A DNA stretch of 64,000 bases, taken from NCBI RefSeq assembly GCF_040581485.1, contig NC_090133.1, positions 18,910,001 through 18,974,000 on the forward strand. Reading direction: 5' to 3'. Below, piece by piece: positions 1 to 14,687 of this stretch. This DNA comes from Linepithema humile (Eukaryota > Arthropoda > Insecta > Hymenoptera > Formicidae). Position numbers and translations under genes: made by a program. The stretch's first letter is position 1. Each line of letters opens with the position of its first letter. The notes beneath the pieces were generated by a model. That model made no database searches. It saw only the letters and a list, made by a program, of their open reading frames with translations, and was not told where the DNA came from.

Positions 1-689
1 AGGACAAAATAGAGTGGCACAAAAGAGAGAAGGAGTGAATGTGAGAGAGTAAGAGGCGAGCCACACGAGATCATATCAGGAGTGTGTATTCAGAGCAGAG
101 AGAGGAAGAGAGAGAGCGAGAGCGAGAGAGAGAGGGGTAAGAACATCGACTCGTGCATCGAAGTAACCGAGGAGATCCTGAAGTGTCGGAGCGCAGTAAT
201 CGCGTGGAAGCGTCGGAAGTTTCGAGTCGCCGACAAATTGCGGACTCTCTCCTCCATCATCGTGTATACAACAGGCCGTATCACAGAGAAACGTTGGTGC
301 TAACGCTAGACGATCGGTGAAGTAGCCCCGGACAGTAAAATACTATTTCGACGTTTCAGAAGGGTTGATTTCACGCTTCTCGCACGGGGATCTTGAAACC
401 ATCCTCGATTGACAGCCAGTAGCACCCAAAACAGTATTTTATTCGTCATTCGGCCGAGTCGTCATGCTCTATGTGAGTACACACTACGGTACAGACGCAC
501 ACTGGTACAGTGGTTAAGAGAAGAGTGAAGAAGAGAGTGAGAGGGAGAAAGAAGGGGGAAGAACGGGAAGAGAGTGAGAGAGATAATAGATACATATGCA
601 CATCACGTATGGTTGCATGTATATACATATATGTACATTTGGATGACACGTGTATATATACTCTGTGATTCATACAGGTATGTATTATT

Positions 690-733
<44 letters not shown>

Positions 734-2810
734 GAGAGAAATATATATGTATGTACAGCACATTGTTCTCTACTAGAGCTTACTAAATGCGTGATCGAAC
801 CGAGTACTCGTTCCAGAGTAACCTGCAACAGCGAAACAATAGCCTGTCACTGCCTCCCTGGGAGTCATGTACTTACATGTCTAGTTTCTTTTTAGTCACG
901 AGGAGAAAAAGAGAGAGGGACAGGAATAGAAAGAGCAAGAGAAAGAGAGTGAGAGAAAGAAAGAGAGAGGAGAATTAGAGCATTTTACAGATTGCCTAAC
1001 GTGATGTTCCTCTAAAGCGAAAGTTGAGGAAGTAGAACATACTGATCCATCCAGAGCTTTTCACGAACTTTTCCTCTGTTCCTTTCGCCACCCATATTGT
1101 TCTCGTCTAAAACGCGCCAACACAGTTTCAAATCGACATTTAAAGACTTGACAAAAAAAGTTGCTGTAAGTATTACATTTTTAAAATAATTTCTCAAGTT
1201 CATTCTTAAAACTATTTTCTCATTGAAAAGAATCGATTCTATGTGTCGAGGTTAATAGCAAAGGCGACATGGATGCTATATTTATAAGATTATTTATTAT
1301 AAGATTAATGTAGGAAGAAGATGTGAAGATTAGCTATTCTTTGCACTCTTTAAAATAGTTGAATATTATTTAGAAAAGTGTCTTCTCCTGGAACTTTTAT
1401 AGCTGACGCTTACAGCCTGTTGTGCGTCAAGCCTTTAATTTATGCACTTAAGTTTCCAAATCAGCTATAAAAAATTACAAAGTATTGTTTAAAAAAATGT
1501 ATCTTTTTAATATATATCGCACAGACTCTAGAGGCGCAATAAATATTTCTACAAAAAAAAAAGTAAAAAATGTAAAAACTGTAAAAAGAAAAAGTACCAG
1601 ATACCAGTTACGTGTTACGTGTTACTTTCGTAGGATTATTTGTGATAAACGTAACAATGTATACGTAAATATTAGGTGTTTAATTATCCGTTTCCGTGAT
1701 CAGCTCCGAGAGAGTGATATCTTGCGGATGGTTTTGTGATAAGCCGAGCGGAGTAAACGCGAGTCACGGAGTTTGCATTGTATTACGGACAGATATCGAT
1801 GCCTGGTACAAGCGGATTGAGAGTAAAATACTGGCGCAGAGAAGTACTGGCGAAAGACAGAGAGCGAGAGGAGTAAGAGAGCAGAGCGTTAAATTTACAG
1901 CGAGAAAAATTCGGCAAGCGATGCTGCTTTGCGACAACTCGAACTACTCGCCATGCAATCTGGATATATCGGACTGGTTGGGTCCTCGCGCGATCGAACC
2001 GCACGAACAAATCATTTACTACTCGATGCTGAATCGCGTGTACAACCATCTGCGGTCGGTTCACCGCGCTCTCGGACCTTTTGACTATCGCATTCGCGCA
2101 CCCTCGTAAATCCCATAACGAAAATCCCGGAGGAACCCGGCACAATAACGATCGCTTTACGCGATGAAAACAAACTGCAGGCGATTGTCAAATCGAGACA
2201 ATACGTCCAAGCAAAAATTCTGGCAAAAAACTGTGTTTTAGAATAATAGAAACTTTGTGCAATAGTGTGTTTTTTGAATATGGTAAACGTTAATATCCCT
2301 AATGAAATGTAAAATGAGAATTTCCATTCCCACGTTATTTCGCACACAGGAGCGTAGCGTTTACCGTACTCGACGTATGTTATTGCAAAAGCGCTGAAAA
2401 TAGAAACTTTGTGCGAGAGTGTGTTATGGACATGGCAAACGTTGATTTCATCTAAATTCGCAATTTTTACAATGCAATTCGTACTTATTAAGTAAAAATT
2501 GTCGCGGTTGAATAATAATCTCTTATCACTGAAATATATTTTACCGTTTACCGTATTCGAAGTATCGCGAAAAATCTCAACAACAACGATTATCGTATGT
2601 GAGTCATTGAATTCCGCATGTTTTACCGTATCGCGGTGCCGCGCGCTGCGTTGCGCTTTTAAACTGCACAGCGATCGAAAGACAGACAGAGGAGGGAAAA
2701 AAAAATATGAGATGCGATGCAGTGTGAGGCGCAATAACGAGAAAAATTCGAAATCGAACATTCATAAAAATAGTCAACGAGTAGGCCGACCCAGGTTCTC
2801 GCCGACTTAC
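1..2810. other. No confident gene; presumed intron of the T-type calcium channel gene
   Basis: This stretch follows the last visible exon of the minus-strand calcium channel gene, so it is most simply read as intron. I looked for the next expected exons (pore loop and S6 of domain I) on the minus strand and found none. It holds GA-rich microsatellites near 100-150, 560-590, 690-740 and 905-975, and an imperfect direct repeat at about 2240-2292 and 2398-2450. Several open frames exist (up to 249 codons on the minus strand at 2012-2761) but their translations resemble no family I know. Confidence 0.5.
689..740. repeat. (GA)n microsatellite
   Basis: Nearly pure GA dinucleotide run with a few interruptions. 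Another A/G-rich tract follows at about 905-975. Such runs create arginine/glutamate or serine/leucine open frames that are not genes. Confidence 0.9.
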
Positions 2811-5800
2811 TCGGGATACTTGATGTTGGGCAGGGCCTTGAGGAAGCAACGCTGGCGCAGTATTCCCTCCCACAGCTGCACACCGACGATACCGAATATG
2901 AAGAAGACGAAGAAGCACAGTAACAAGACGTTGCCCAGCATAGGAAGGGTGTCGAGCAGCAGCATCACCAGTATCCGCATACCTGTCGGAGATTTCGTAA
3001 AAATAACGTTTTATGCAGTGAACCTTGTCGATCAATTTATTGAGTTCTTTGAACCAAAACAGCAAAACGAATCTTCCACAGATATACTGGAATTGCTCGG
3101 TACTATTTTTATTCTTACTTTCTATACATATTCGTGGCAACTTGACAATATTATATGCAGCGTGACCAAAACTTTCTAAATTTAATTATAATGTCAAGCA
3201 AACTGACGAGATTTTAGTCTATTTATTTAGAAAAGATGCTTCTAGTGAAACCATTATTCAGTAACTTTTTAATATCTAATATTAAATGTTTCAATCGTTG
3301 ATATTCGAATTTGAAAAGAATAATATCCCGCTGAGATTTCATATGAGATTGTTTATTAAATTCCAAGTTCTTTTTAAAAAGTCCGTTTTATAAGGAAAAT
3401 CTTGGCTTGAAAATCTTGATATTAAGATAAAATATAGACCATTATAAACGTTGATACACAAGAATCTCTTATTAAAGTTCCAGAACAACTTGTACGCTGT
3501 ACACATTTCACGCTGATGCAACTCAACCTTGAATTTCGATTTAATATCTGTATCTTCTTGCCAACTTTACTTGTTCATGGTTGATATGGTTACGTATACT
3601 TCTCTGCCTCCGCTTCGTTTCAATTTCAAGATGAAATCAACTGCGAATACGTCGCGATCTATAGACCAGAGATGTGCTCATGGCAATGCACCGTGAAATC
3701 GACAACGAAAGCAAACCGACGTTAACCGTCAAGCATCGAAATTTTTGATGTTTCACGAAGGTCTCGTACTTACTTGGTATTCGATTGATCGCTCGTAACG
3801 GCCTTAAAACCCTTATCGTTCGTATGGCTGACAGATTCATATTTTCCACGTTTAGGCAGTATTCCAAAGCGCTATAACCGAACCAAATCAAATAGATTCT
3901 TCTTTAGAATTGTCTTCCACTTTTAAGCTCTTTCAACATATTTTACCCAATAACATAATTTATCACAATAGTCTTTTAATAATTAAATAATACATAATAT
4001 CTCACGCGATCTGTGTGCGTCATAAAATACATTTAATTAACTTAATTCATTTAGTATTGATTTCACATGAGAATTTAAAGAATTATATTAATTTATTCCA
4101 CAATTATCTAAATGGAAAAAAATATATATATAATATTATGAATAAAAAATTTTATTTAACAAATTTTATGAATTATTATATAAAAAGATTAATATTGTTA
4201 AAGTTGTCATACATTGATTATCGCGCAAATTCTCGTAAATTTCGTAAATCCTTAAAGAGAGAATCAACTCAAATCAAAAGGTATAATCAAGTGTCCAAAC
4301 GAAGTACTCACCCAGCCAGTACTATAAAGAAGTCTAATCTATTCCAGGAATCCGCGAGATAAGTTCCTTTACCGTAAATTCCCATCGCCACCATCTTTAT
4401 GGTCATCTCCAGGGAGAAGAAGGCAAAAATGATATCATCGAACATCTGGAAGAATTAGGCGGGCGAACGTCGACTTGATTAGACAGGGTGTACGTAATTC
4501 GCCGTGATTGATTAAGGGCACTCTACCGAGGCGATTCGATTAACGGCCACGCCGTGTCAGTAATTTTCTCATCTCTTTCCCGTCTCCCGTCTCCTTCCCC
4601 CTTCTCGCTAGACTAATTGCGAGCCGGCCGGAATCCGTGTCAAGATGCGCAATCGATTAATTCGCTTATCGGCGGCGCTGTGTAATCACCATTGTTACAC
4701 CGCGATTCCGCCGTGTAAGCTGACGTAATAGAATCGTAAATATTCCGATTACGATATCGGACTTGCTTTTCAGGCGTGCGAGCGTACAAATGCGAGGCGG
4801 TGGATCGCGGTAGCATTTCTTATGGAAATGGCTTTCAGTCAAATAAGCCCGGTACGCTCTGCTTCTTCAAATCCGATAACGCGGATTATCCGCTTCTTCC
4901 AGCCGGCTGGCGCGTTTCGCGAGATAAGTACGTACCTGCAGTATCTTACATCGATTCGTTACGCACTGGTCGTCCACGCACGGCTGGTACATCCCTAGCG
5001 TGATGCAGTTGAGAAGGATCACCATCATGCTCACCCTTTCGAACCACGTGAGTCTTTGTTAAGGGAAAATCGATATGTGCATGATATTTTTCATTTTTCC
5101 CCGCCAATTAAGGATAACAGATTGCAAGCGGATTACGCATCACTACGTTAAACTAACATAAAAGAGAATCTTTAAATATATATTGGAAATGTCGTTTGAA
5201 AAGTGTGCGAGATATATTGGAAACATTTTGCGCGCCATTCTGCGTTAACAGCTTTTCCTAATCTACTCACCGTAATTAAAGCATTTACAATTTTCATTAC
5301 AAATAAATTACTTTCAATTTTCGCAACATACAAATAATTTTCACTGCCAGTTTGCTCGTGAAAATTATTTATTAAATGTTAAAATGCGGCAGAAAAGGCC
5401 ACGTGATGACAGAAGTACAAGATCGTGTTTAAGAAAATTCTCATGTATCTGTCGAATAATCGTATGATTTGATTGTTAAAAGCGCAATCATGAATGATAA
5501 TTGACAGAACGATGATCTCATTCCGGCAATTCGCAGTTTCCGCTGGTGTCGATCGATGAGACTCAGTTCACCGCTAATCGACACATCGATTATCGTTGCC
5601 AAGTGACTATCGCCTAAACATCGCGGTTCTCGCGCAGCGCGCGTCTTGATATGCATATGTCAAATAGACAAGTTGCGTGATTATATTGAATCACATTGTC
5701 GTATCTAATCGCGTGGCTCTAATCTTCGCGCGTGAAAAACTGTCGCTGACAAGTACACATTAATAAAGTATTACGATTCGACCATCGTTCCCACAATTCA

Positions 5801-8800
5801 TTCAAATATTCCAATTCTTCAACATCGCGACACACAAGTGCTAACGTATAATTCAATATGAAGCTAAATCAGATTTGATAATTTGGATTTATGTGCAAGT
5901 GACACAGCGCAATATAAAATTAGTAGTTATCAGTAGTTGCTGCTTTGAACCGAGTTGTGATATTTGAGTATAAATGTAATTATTCATTAATCGCATGCAA
6001 ATAATTAATTAATTGTTAATGCTTAATTTATTATATGTAAATATCACATTTTTGGCTTAATATGAAACAGAATTTATATTATATATAAATTTTATGTACA
6101 TATTTATGGCATAACTCTTCAATTTTTATTTCTTAATAATCTTTATCAATCCTTTCACAACAGCTCTCACTTTTACTATTCGGAAATCGTTATCCAGTAT
6201 CTCCTTTACTCGCTTACTACACCTTAAGACATGATGAAAATCTCAAGAATGCGGCTAGCACGCTATTCTTATGATAAATCGAATGCGTGCGAAACGCGCC
6301 GCAAGGATAAGTCACGACGTCAATCGATTTCCCGGTAAAAGCCGCGATTTATATTTCACCCTCAATTTGCTGATCTTCACGCTACTACATCATGCTCATC
6401 AGCGTCGCGTGCAGACAGCTATTTGTGAACGGGTTACACGCGACATCTAGTTACACGCGAAGCCGACGACCTTCTCGAAGGGGGTAAATGTAAGAAGTGC
6501 AATTAGAAAAGAAACCGCCGCAATCCGTTTGAAATTCTTTACAGTGCTACTTGTTGCGCCCAATTAATTATAGGCCCCCGCCGAGAATGACTCGCGCCTA
6601 AATTACGGCGAATCGATCGTTTGACAGTTTAAAAATGACATCGCGACAACCGTCCGAAAATATGTGGACGGCGGTGTGACATGTGAACTTGAACCTGTCT
6701 GTATGCATACACGGCCTTCGCTTTTTTACAACGGCCGGACGATAAATGGTGCGACCTGGCGCGGAAAATTGGCACGCTAGAAATAAATCGATCGCCGCTT
6801 ATCACGCGAACGGGGAACGGTTCCGTACATCTCGATTTTAACCGGATGATTCTTCAGGATATATTCGCAGCTGTCAGAGATTGGGAAGTAATCAGCCTAA
6901 TGAAAGCGACAAAATCGACACACCTCGATTCGTCTGCTCGCGGATCAATCTGCCATTAGGCTCCCGAAGTGCTCCCAAAAGAGCATTTCCATTTAATCTT
7001 ACCCAAAATCTCATTATAGATGTAGTTAGCGAACTGTGTATCGCGGAGATTCGGGAGACTTGGCGAATTAAGCTTTAACAGCACGAATTCTCACCTGCCT
7101 AGTTTGAACTGGATTCTTAATGAAAATTTAATTTAAATTTCAATCACGATAATCCTTTCTGCGCATATTACTTTTACACCCAGCGGCTAAAATAACTTTT
7201 ATAATCTTGTCGTTTCGACAAAGAGGATATAACACCTTGCGCGAAGTGAAACGCTAAAATAACAGAAACATCTGCTAAAGTTTATTAAAATGTCTCAAAT
7301 TCGACGTATTAGTAAAAGGAACATCTTTCCTCGAACGTCAATTGGGAATCTTTCTAACGTTCGTGCCGTTACGAATCAATATTTTAGGAGCGTCTTCCCG
7401 ACCCGAATTAAACATGAAGTCGTAGAATCTACGCAGCTCATGCCGCACGCATGATAGATTGCGCCCCGCGTACGATAGCTCGTGAAATGACGGTGTATCA
7501 TAATAACGATCTATCACGCCGGCGTAATCTCGCGTACCAGCGCCGGGATATCGACGAGTCTGCGTCTGCGAGCAGAGAGTAGCTCTTAGCCTTTCCATGT
7601 GCTTACACAAACGGCCGCGAGCACCTGTAATGTCTCATCTCTCCGGCGGGAAACGGGCGAGGGGGGCTAATGCCGCGCATTAAAAACTCCGTGGTTTTGA
7701 CAGGCGGATCGCGAGAAACCTTCTGCGTTATCTGCTTCTCGCAAACGTGCTCGGAGTGTGTTCGATCAATAAACGGTTGGCCTCCACTGTACTCTCGCTC
7801 CAGCGTGCAACCCTAGCGATCTTGGCGAGCGTCATCGCTCGCTAATGCGAAGGAAGCGGACTGATGACGGACACTCGTGCATTCCGTTCGAGATGAGCGT
7901 TCTATCGGCGTCGAGTATGCATTCCACGAAAGCAAACTGGTTAAAATAAGTCTTCTTCGTAGATATTTAACGTCAAAAATTTTCTCAAAAATAATCTACT
8001 ATTTTTAGTTTGCTTTTAGCCTTTAAAGAAAAATTTGGTTTTATTTTTATTTTCAGTTGTAACTATTAGCTCCCTGAAATTATCAACTTTAAATAATTAT
8101 ATAAAATAGAACGTAATTATTGGCACGTAAATTGCGAAACAAATTTTAATTAATTTTTGTTTAATGAGCTTATTTACGATAAATATAATTTTCTAAATAC
8201 TTGTTTGTTAATTGTCGGCTGACACATCAGTATTACGGCTGAGGTCACCGGTTACCTCATACCTCGCGTTCAATATGTTAAAGTTGTTAGAATATGATAT
8301 AATTAACATAAAAGATAATATCGGCACAATTATTAAAATTATATAATTATTACGAACAAGGGGATAATTCGCGCATATTGAAACGATCGTTTTATTATTC
8401 TTCCAATAAACGCATCAATTCGCGTACGATACATTTCGCGTCGATATGCACGAGTGGCATGTCGAACAGGTGTATCCGCTTAAGTAGAAAACGGCTGAAT
8501 GTGAGGCTTTGCGCACTAAACCTAATGGATCATGCTGTTGTTGTTGTTGTTGTTGTTGTTAACTTTCATCCCCTTACGACGCACGCATCGCTGTGGTCGC
8601 CAAGCCTTCCCTAGAAGGTTAATCGTCTACAATTGCTACACGAAGGGACGACTAGCGACCGGGTCACGCAAATATTAAATACTTATTAATGATACCGGGA
8701 ATTTTTACTAAATAAGTTAAACGTATATAGAAAAAAATAATCGTATGCCATCAGTAAAATTTATATTTGTGCTTATTTAATGAAATTTTATGACGACCAT

Positions 8801-11800
8801 TAAACGGACATGTGTCATTTTTAATAACCGCGTAACAATGTTTAATTTATCATTGAAAAATTATTTTGTTATCACATTTATCAAGCAGTTCCAGTTGTGA
8901 TATCGTCGACCTGATTTTATATTAAATAACATGTAATTTAATCATAGCTTTAATAGAAATGTTACAGAGATATCTATCTTCACGTAAATATATGTTATTA
9001 ATCTTTAATGTAAGTAAGCGGAGAACAATAGTTAATTTTCATTATGCATTATATTCATATCACACGTAAGAGAATATGTGTGCTCCTTTCACAACGTTGT
9101 AAACTCATATGGTATAAACCTTTCAGCAACATTCAGCCTTTAATCCTAATTTACGATATTCAGTTCATAATCCTAATTTTCCGTAAAACGTTAGATATCA
9201 GAACGTTATATCAGCAGAACAATGCAATAAGAGACTAATTGTCATTTTTATATGTATATCAACTGTTCTTTCATTATTATCCATTAACCTGATTGTTCTT
9301 TACTCACAGGAGAAAACATAATGAAAAAAATGAGTATTTATGTCAAAAAGCAAGGAAGAATTGCGCATTTTACTAAAAATGCATTATATAGATAGCAGAG
9401 TAAATAATAATAACGGAGAGACGCGAAGAAATGAAAATGATGATAGAAAAGGCAGAATTATATCACATCCCCTGCATATCCCGTTGTATATAATTTGTTC
9501 CAGAAGCACTGTAACTCATCCTATAACATTTTCTCTGCAAAATCTACGAGAAATTTATAGCTGAAGGAGAAATTGTTAGCTGAAATTTTTCGCTAAAGAA
9601 ACATTATTTGCCGTTATTTTTAGCAAGTTTCCAATTTTGTATTAAAAAATAATAATGACGCTCGAACCGTCAATTAAATTTTTTTGAAGATAAAACGTAG
9701 CTGAAATCGATTAAAAAACAAAATTTTGTTATCTAGTTATACTCTTTTGCGCTTTTCGTCAGAATTTAATTTTGGATAGCACTGTATAACACAGTGAGCG
9801 TCGATATCTCTCGCTATTAAAGCACCCGCTCTCCTTCATCGTCCATCCCTCAGCTTCTACGGTTGAAAGGGCATCCGGTGATACTCGGTACACGCAATCG
9901 GCGCTCAGTCAACAGGATGTCTGATATGAAGGAGTGAGGAAAGGCCGCGGTGAAGTGTCAGGGACGACGATCCGCGAGTGAACTCCTTTTCGGATTCGTC
10001 GTTCGCGTCGCGATCGATCCGACGAAAAGTCGACGTTGCCTGGGGAGAGACCTAAATCATCGCGAAAATCCTTTCAGCCCTCCGTTGAGGGATATCCGTC
10101 TCCTACTTTCGCGTCACAGTCTCGTCCCAGGCCAGCGCTGAAGAAGCTTCGCTGCAATTTGTCGCGGTCGCTGGCGACGACAAAAACCAGAAGTAGAATA
10201 TGCAATTTATCAGGTTTCCCTTGTATTATTGCGACCGGACAGAAATCGTAATGAGACTTTCAGACAAAGCGCGTGCTCCGTCCTGTCCTCGCTGAAAATC
10301 GAACAAAAAAGTCCGTCCGCATTTCACGCTCGAATTGTCGTAGTGAACGAGATACTCCATCAATTGCTTTGGAGTTAATGGCTCGACTCCGCTAATTCCC
10401 GCTCGCAGAATATAAATCTTGCAAGGGCAAGTTTCTAGTGCGGAACTTGTTACACAAGAACGCGTGTTCCAAGCTTCCAAAGTTATTCCAAAGTTATTAA
10501 TTTAGTGGTATGAAAAATAGTTTAATCTCAAAAATTTAAAGAGAATTAATAATTGAAGAAGTATGGAGAAAACAGTAATTATAGTATGCTACTAAATTAT
10601 TATTTATTTAAAAATATTCATGCGCAAACAGAGTACGTAGTTATTTATAGTTAGAAATTTCCAAGCAAAAAATTTTTAACGGCGGAGCACTTTTCAATGT
10701 GTACGTCGCTTTTTAAATAAATAATCCAATTGCGAAAATCATGAAATTTCTTTCAAGATATGACAAGCGGAAAAGGCTTTAAATTCATATTTCAACTCTC
10801 TCTTCAAAACGGCTATTTTTCAGAGAATATTCACTTTGTGTTACCTCGCTGAGTTCGACCGTGACGAAACTATTTTCACGCTCGGATATTCCAGGAGTGA
10901 GGAACGGGCATTCCTCATTTCCGGGGAATGAGTAATTAAATCGTTACCAGAATAACACGAGCCGTTTCGCGAAGGGACAAATGCCTTTTATCTCGCGGAT
11001 CCACGTGCGCGTGCTGCTAAAAATAAATCCCGCCCCGTTTTAACGCGCGCGGAGGCGATAAGCGGCGGCGGAAAATAATCAATTCGATTACTCCACTCGA
11101 GCCACTGCGCGACGTAGGTGTTACAAGACCCCGGAGCCCTAGATAACCGTTTATCGTACGATGCAATCTGCTCGTGCCTAGCCTGCCGGCGTGCCTGCGG
11201 CCGCGTTAAGTATCGTTCACATAAGGATTAATGTTGCTGCAGTGGCCGTTGGCGCAGAATTCTTGGCCCACTGCAACAATATGCAACCGTTTACATAAAT
11301 CTTGCACGTATTAGCGCTGCTGTACGGCAGTGCGGAAACACGCGAGGCCCAAATTCTAGGAATATAACTGCTGCACCGAAGAAACCGACCGACCGGACTT
11401 CGCAATGTTTCGACTTCCGTAATGCAGAAAATCTTCATATAATATAAATGACTCTTGGATATTTTCATTGACAGAGCTCGTACGTTTTCTCACAAAAGCT
11501 CTCTTGTCAAAAGAAATGAAATCAAAGTATTGGAAAGATGTCGCAATATGAAATTACATTTTAATTACCAGTGCCGCATTTTTATTGCGAAAGATATTCA
11601 TTAGTATTACATCATTTCTTTTATATTCAATGTATGAAAGACGCGTGTATTAGAAGAAAAAAATGTTCATTATACTAATTTGTCATCTTTTTTTTTTCAG
11701 GAAGAATTTTCATCTGGAATTCTCGATGGGAGGTGCAGAACTGAATTAATAAAATTCAGCGAAATCGATCTTCGTATTACAAATTTACTTCTGAATGTTT

Positions 11801-14637
11801 CGGCCGACAGCTACTTTTCTCTTCAAAAAAAAAATTAAGGTAAGGAATTTTAATTATTTAACTATTTTAAAAACTGAAATTGTTTCTCATGAAAGCAAAT
11901 TACATCTCGTCACGATCCAGAAGATAATTAATTTTTTAAGTACGCGATTTTTGCACGATATCGCTTATTATTCGCGATATCATTGACTAATAATATGCAT
12001 AATCACCGATAAGTTTGATGTGAGAAACGCTTTAAGCGATCGATTTTTACGTACGCGCTTGTTACGTGTCGATCGGTCGGTGATGGCCCGTCAACCTGTT
12101 TCTCATCGACGCCTCTCGCTCTCATCGGCGCTCATTTACGCGGCGCTTAATAGACAATCAAGCGGCCGAGGCGGCCGAGCAAATTGTTTCGATCGACTGC
12201 CGCTTCCGGCGACGTTCGAGGCCGCGGATGATTGCCTCGTTTGCCTCGCTTTAGTCAGTCGATTATTTTTCCCCGGTCCTACAATCGCTTTGAGCTTGAA
12301 TCCTTATTCATTGTAGATCGATAATCGTCAGGAGGATTTAGTGAAAAAGAGCACACATGAGAATCTGATAAGATCGAGAAAGATCTGTCCTTAATATCAA
12401 GTCGTTCGATCAAGTCCCGTTGTTTGAGGCCAAAAAATCACTCTCCACAAAATGACATAGTTATCGTAAAGTTAATATTTACTTAGCAATATTTACTAGC
12501 ACTACTTTCGCTGCAAACAAGAAATAATATTACGTAATAATCTATATTTTTCTGCATTTTTTATCGCCATTTAAAAAAATTATTTTTGTAATAAAAATGT
12601 TTTAATATCTGTTTAAATATTGATGAGTTTAACGCAATTTCAAGCGTCACATTTAGTTTAATATTCGCCAAGGCGATGAAAGTAAACGTATGTTTCCGTG
12701 CATGACAATGTTCTAATTATATTCGCATAAATACGACGTGCTTGCAGTCGTCGAATATTTAACAAATGATTGCATCGTCTGGTCTGGTCGTTTTGCGGAA
12801 ATGGAATGAAAACAAAAAGCAAGCGGTATGAACGCGGTAGAAACAACCGGTCGTTTGCGAGAATCAGTAGTTCGAGCTCAATTAGTCAACCGACGCAGTA
12901 GTGCAGTGCAATCGTACGTCGGGCCAAAGAGTGACAAGTAGTTAAACAAAACGTCAGTGGTGGAGCAGACGTTTCTTCCGTTTCGTACTGTTTCACTTCA
13001 AATTCCAAGGAAACGTACACCTATAAAGATCTTAAAATTAGAAAAGGATATAGCGAGCAGGCATGTAAAAAAATATACATCGATTATATGACGTTTCCGG
13101 TGACCGGATTGCGCGCGTATTCTTTTCCGACTCTGTCGCACACTTCGAATCAATTAACTTGGAAAGTCTTCAAGAAAACAATCTGTATAAGTAAATAAGC
13201 ATTAACATTATATGAGTTAATTAAACATGGAGAATACTCGTAATCGGATTAAAGCGCAAATAACTGCTGGGTCGTTTCACAGCACTTAAGATAATGAAGC
13301 AAACTATCAAACTGGAACAGAGGTGGCCGTTTATCCCGGTAATGGCAACCGTTCCACGCAACCTGCATCATGTAATCTCGTATTTAGTCTTCAAGTGGAG
13401 TAACTAGCAGCAAAGTGTTCTCGCGGATTAGAGGCTTCATCGGATTAAGAGAAATGCGACGTCTGTTTATCGACTAATTTCTCAGGCCGCGTCGCGTGGC
13501 TGCTCAGTCCCGAACTTTTAAGTAAGTTGTGCAAAACGGAGTCCCGAAGTGTAACGCGCAGCGGGTTATAAGTAATTTAATTATTACTGTACATTAAAGG
13601 CTCATTAAAAATACGTTATAATTTAATACTGAAATTTAGAAGAATCCTCGTATCGAGTGTTCCAATTATTACGTTAATTGAGGGTACACCTAGATTTGCA
13701 AAAGTTATAATTGCAACACAATTACAGCAAGTAGTTCAAGGAGAAATGCAGTTTGACATTTTCTGGTCCGCCCTTGGTTCCGCTAGAATTAAACATCGAT
13801 GGGTCAAGGGCGTCCGTCGCTTTGATACGCGCCCAGCGAAATGCATCACAAAACTCCGTGAATTAAAACTGCCCAGCGACTCTTCGATACCGCGAGCAGC
13901 GTAGAATATGATCGATTGCGCGCAATGATATTGCAATTTATTTCATATTGCAAACACATTAGTGCATTTATCTGACATTGTTATCATTATTGAACGCGTG
14001 CCTTCGCTTCGGAATAAACATTCCTTCCGTGAATTTACGCTACGGCAGCACGCGCGCGACGGACGATTTCGGACGCGGCAACGCGCGCCGAAATTTATTA
14101 GATTCCGTGCGTATCCAAAAATCTCGCTCGCGACAGGGCTTTCGATATCGCGCGGGGTTTCTCTGATAAAAACCCGTCGGCCTACATCGGGTCGGTATCT
14201 GGCGTCCGATTTTCAACGGCGAGACCCGCACAGCGAAACGTAACTGCGACGGACGAGGGAAATGAAAAGCGGAAACGGCGGGTGCGGCGACAGTGAAACG
14301 CGAAACACAGGCTCGGAGGCCCCGCATTCGTGATGCCGCGGTGCTCCACAACCCGTCCCCATTGTCCGCGCGCACAATGGAGAGATCTTTCTGCCGCCGC
14401 ACTTCCCTCGGCGCTTGTTGCTCCGATGGGCGGCTGACTAAACTTTGCCCGGCTGCCGTCGCACCACGTGCGGTGCGCGTCCCGCCGCCGCACGCCACCC
14501 CGGTAATTTCCCGCACAAACGGATATAGGCGGCACCGCGTATACGCGCCAGGAACGCGAGAGGAAAATGCGCGACGGGCAGGAGGAAAAGGGATGCCGCG
14601 AGCAGGTAACAGAGAAAGAAAAGCCCGTCGCTGTGAG

Positions 14638-14687
<50 letters not shown>

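Noticed and set aside
1696..2109. 137-codon plus-strand frame with normal-looking composition
   Set aside because: Kept in mind as a possible small exon, but no known family and no supporting neighbours or start context.
2012..2761. 249-codon open frame on the minus strand
   Set aside because: No recognisable domain, composition unlike the real exons nearby, and overlaps other open frames; it lies in presumed intron.
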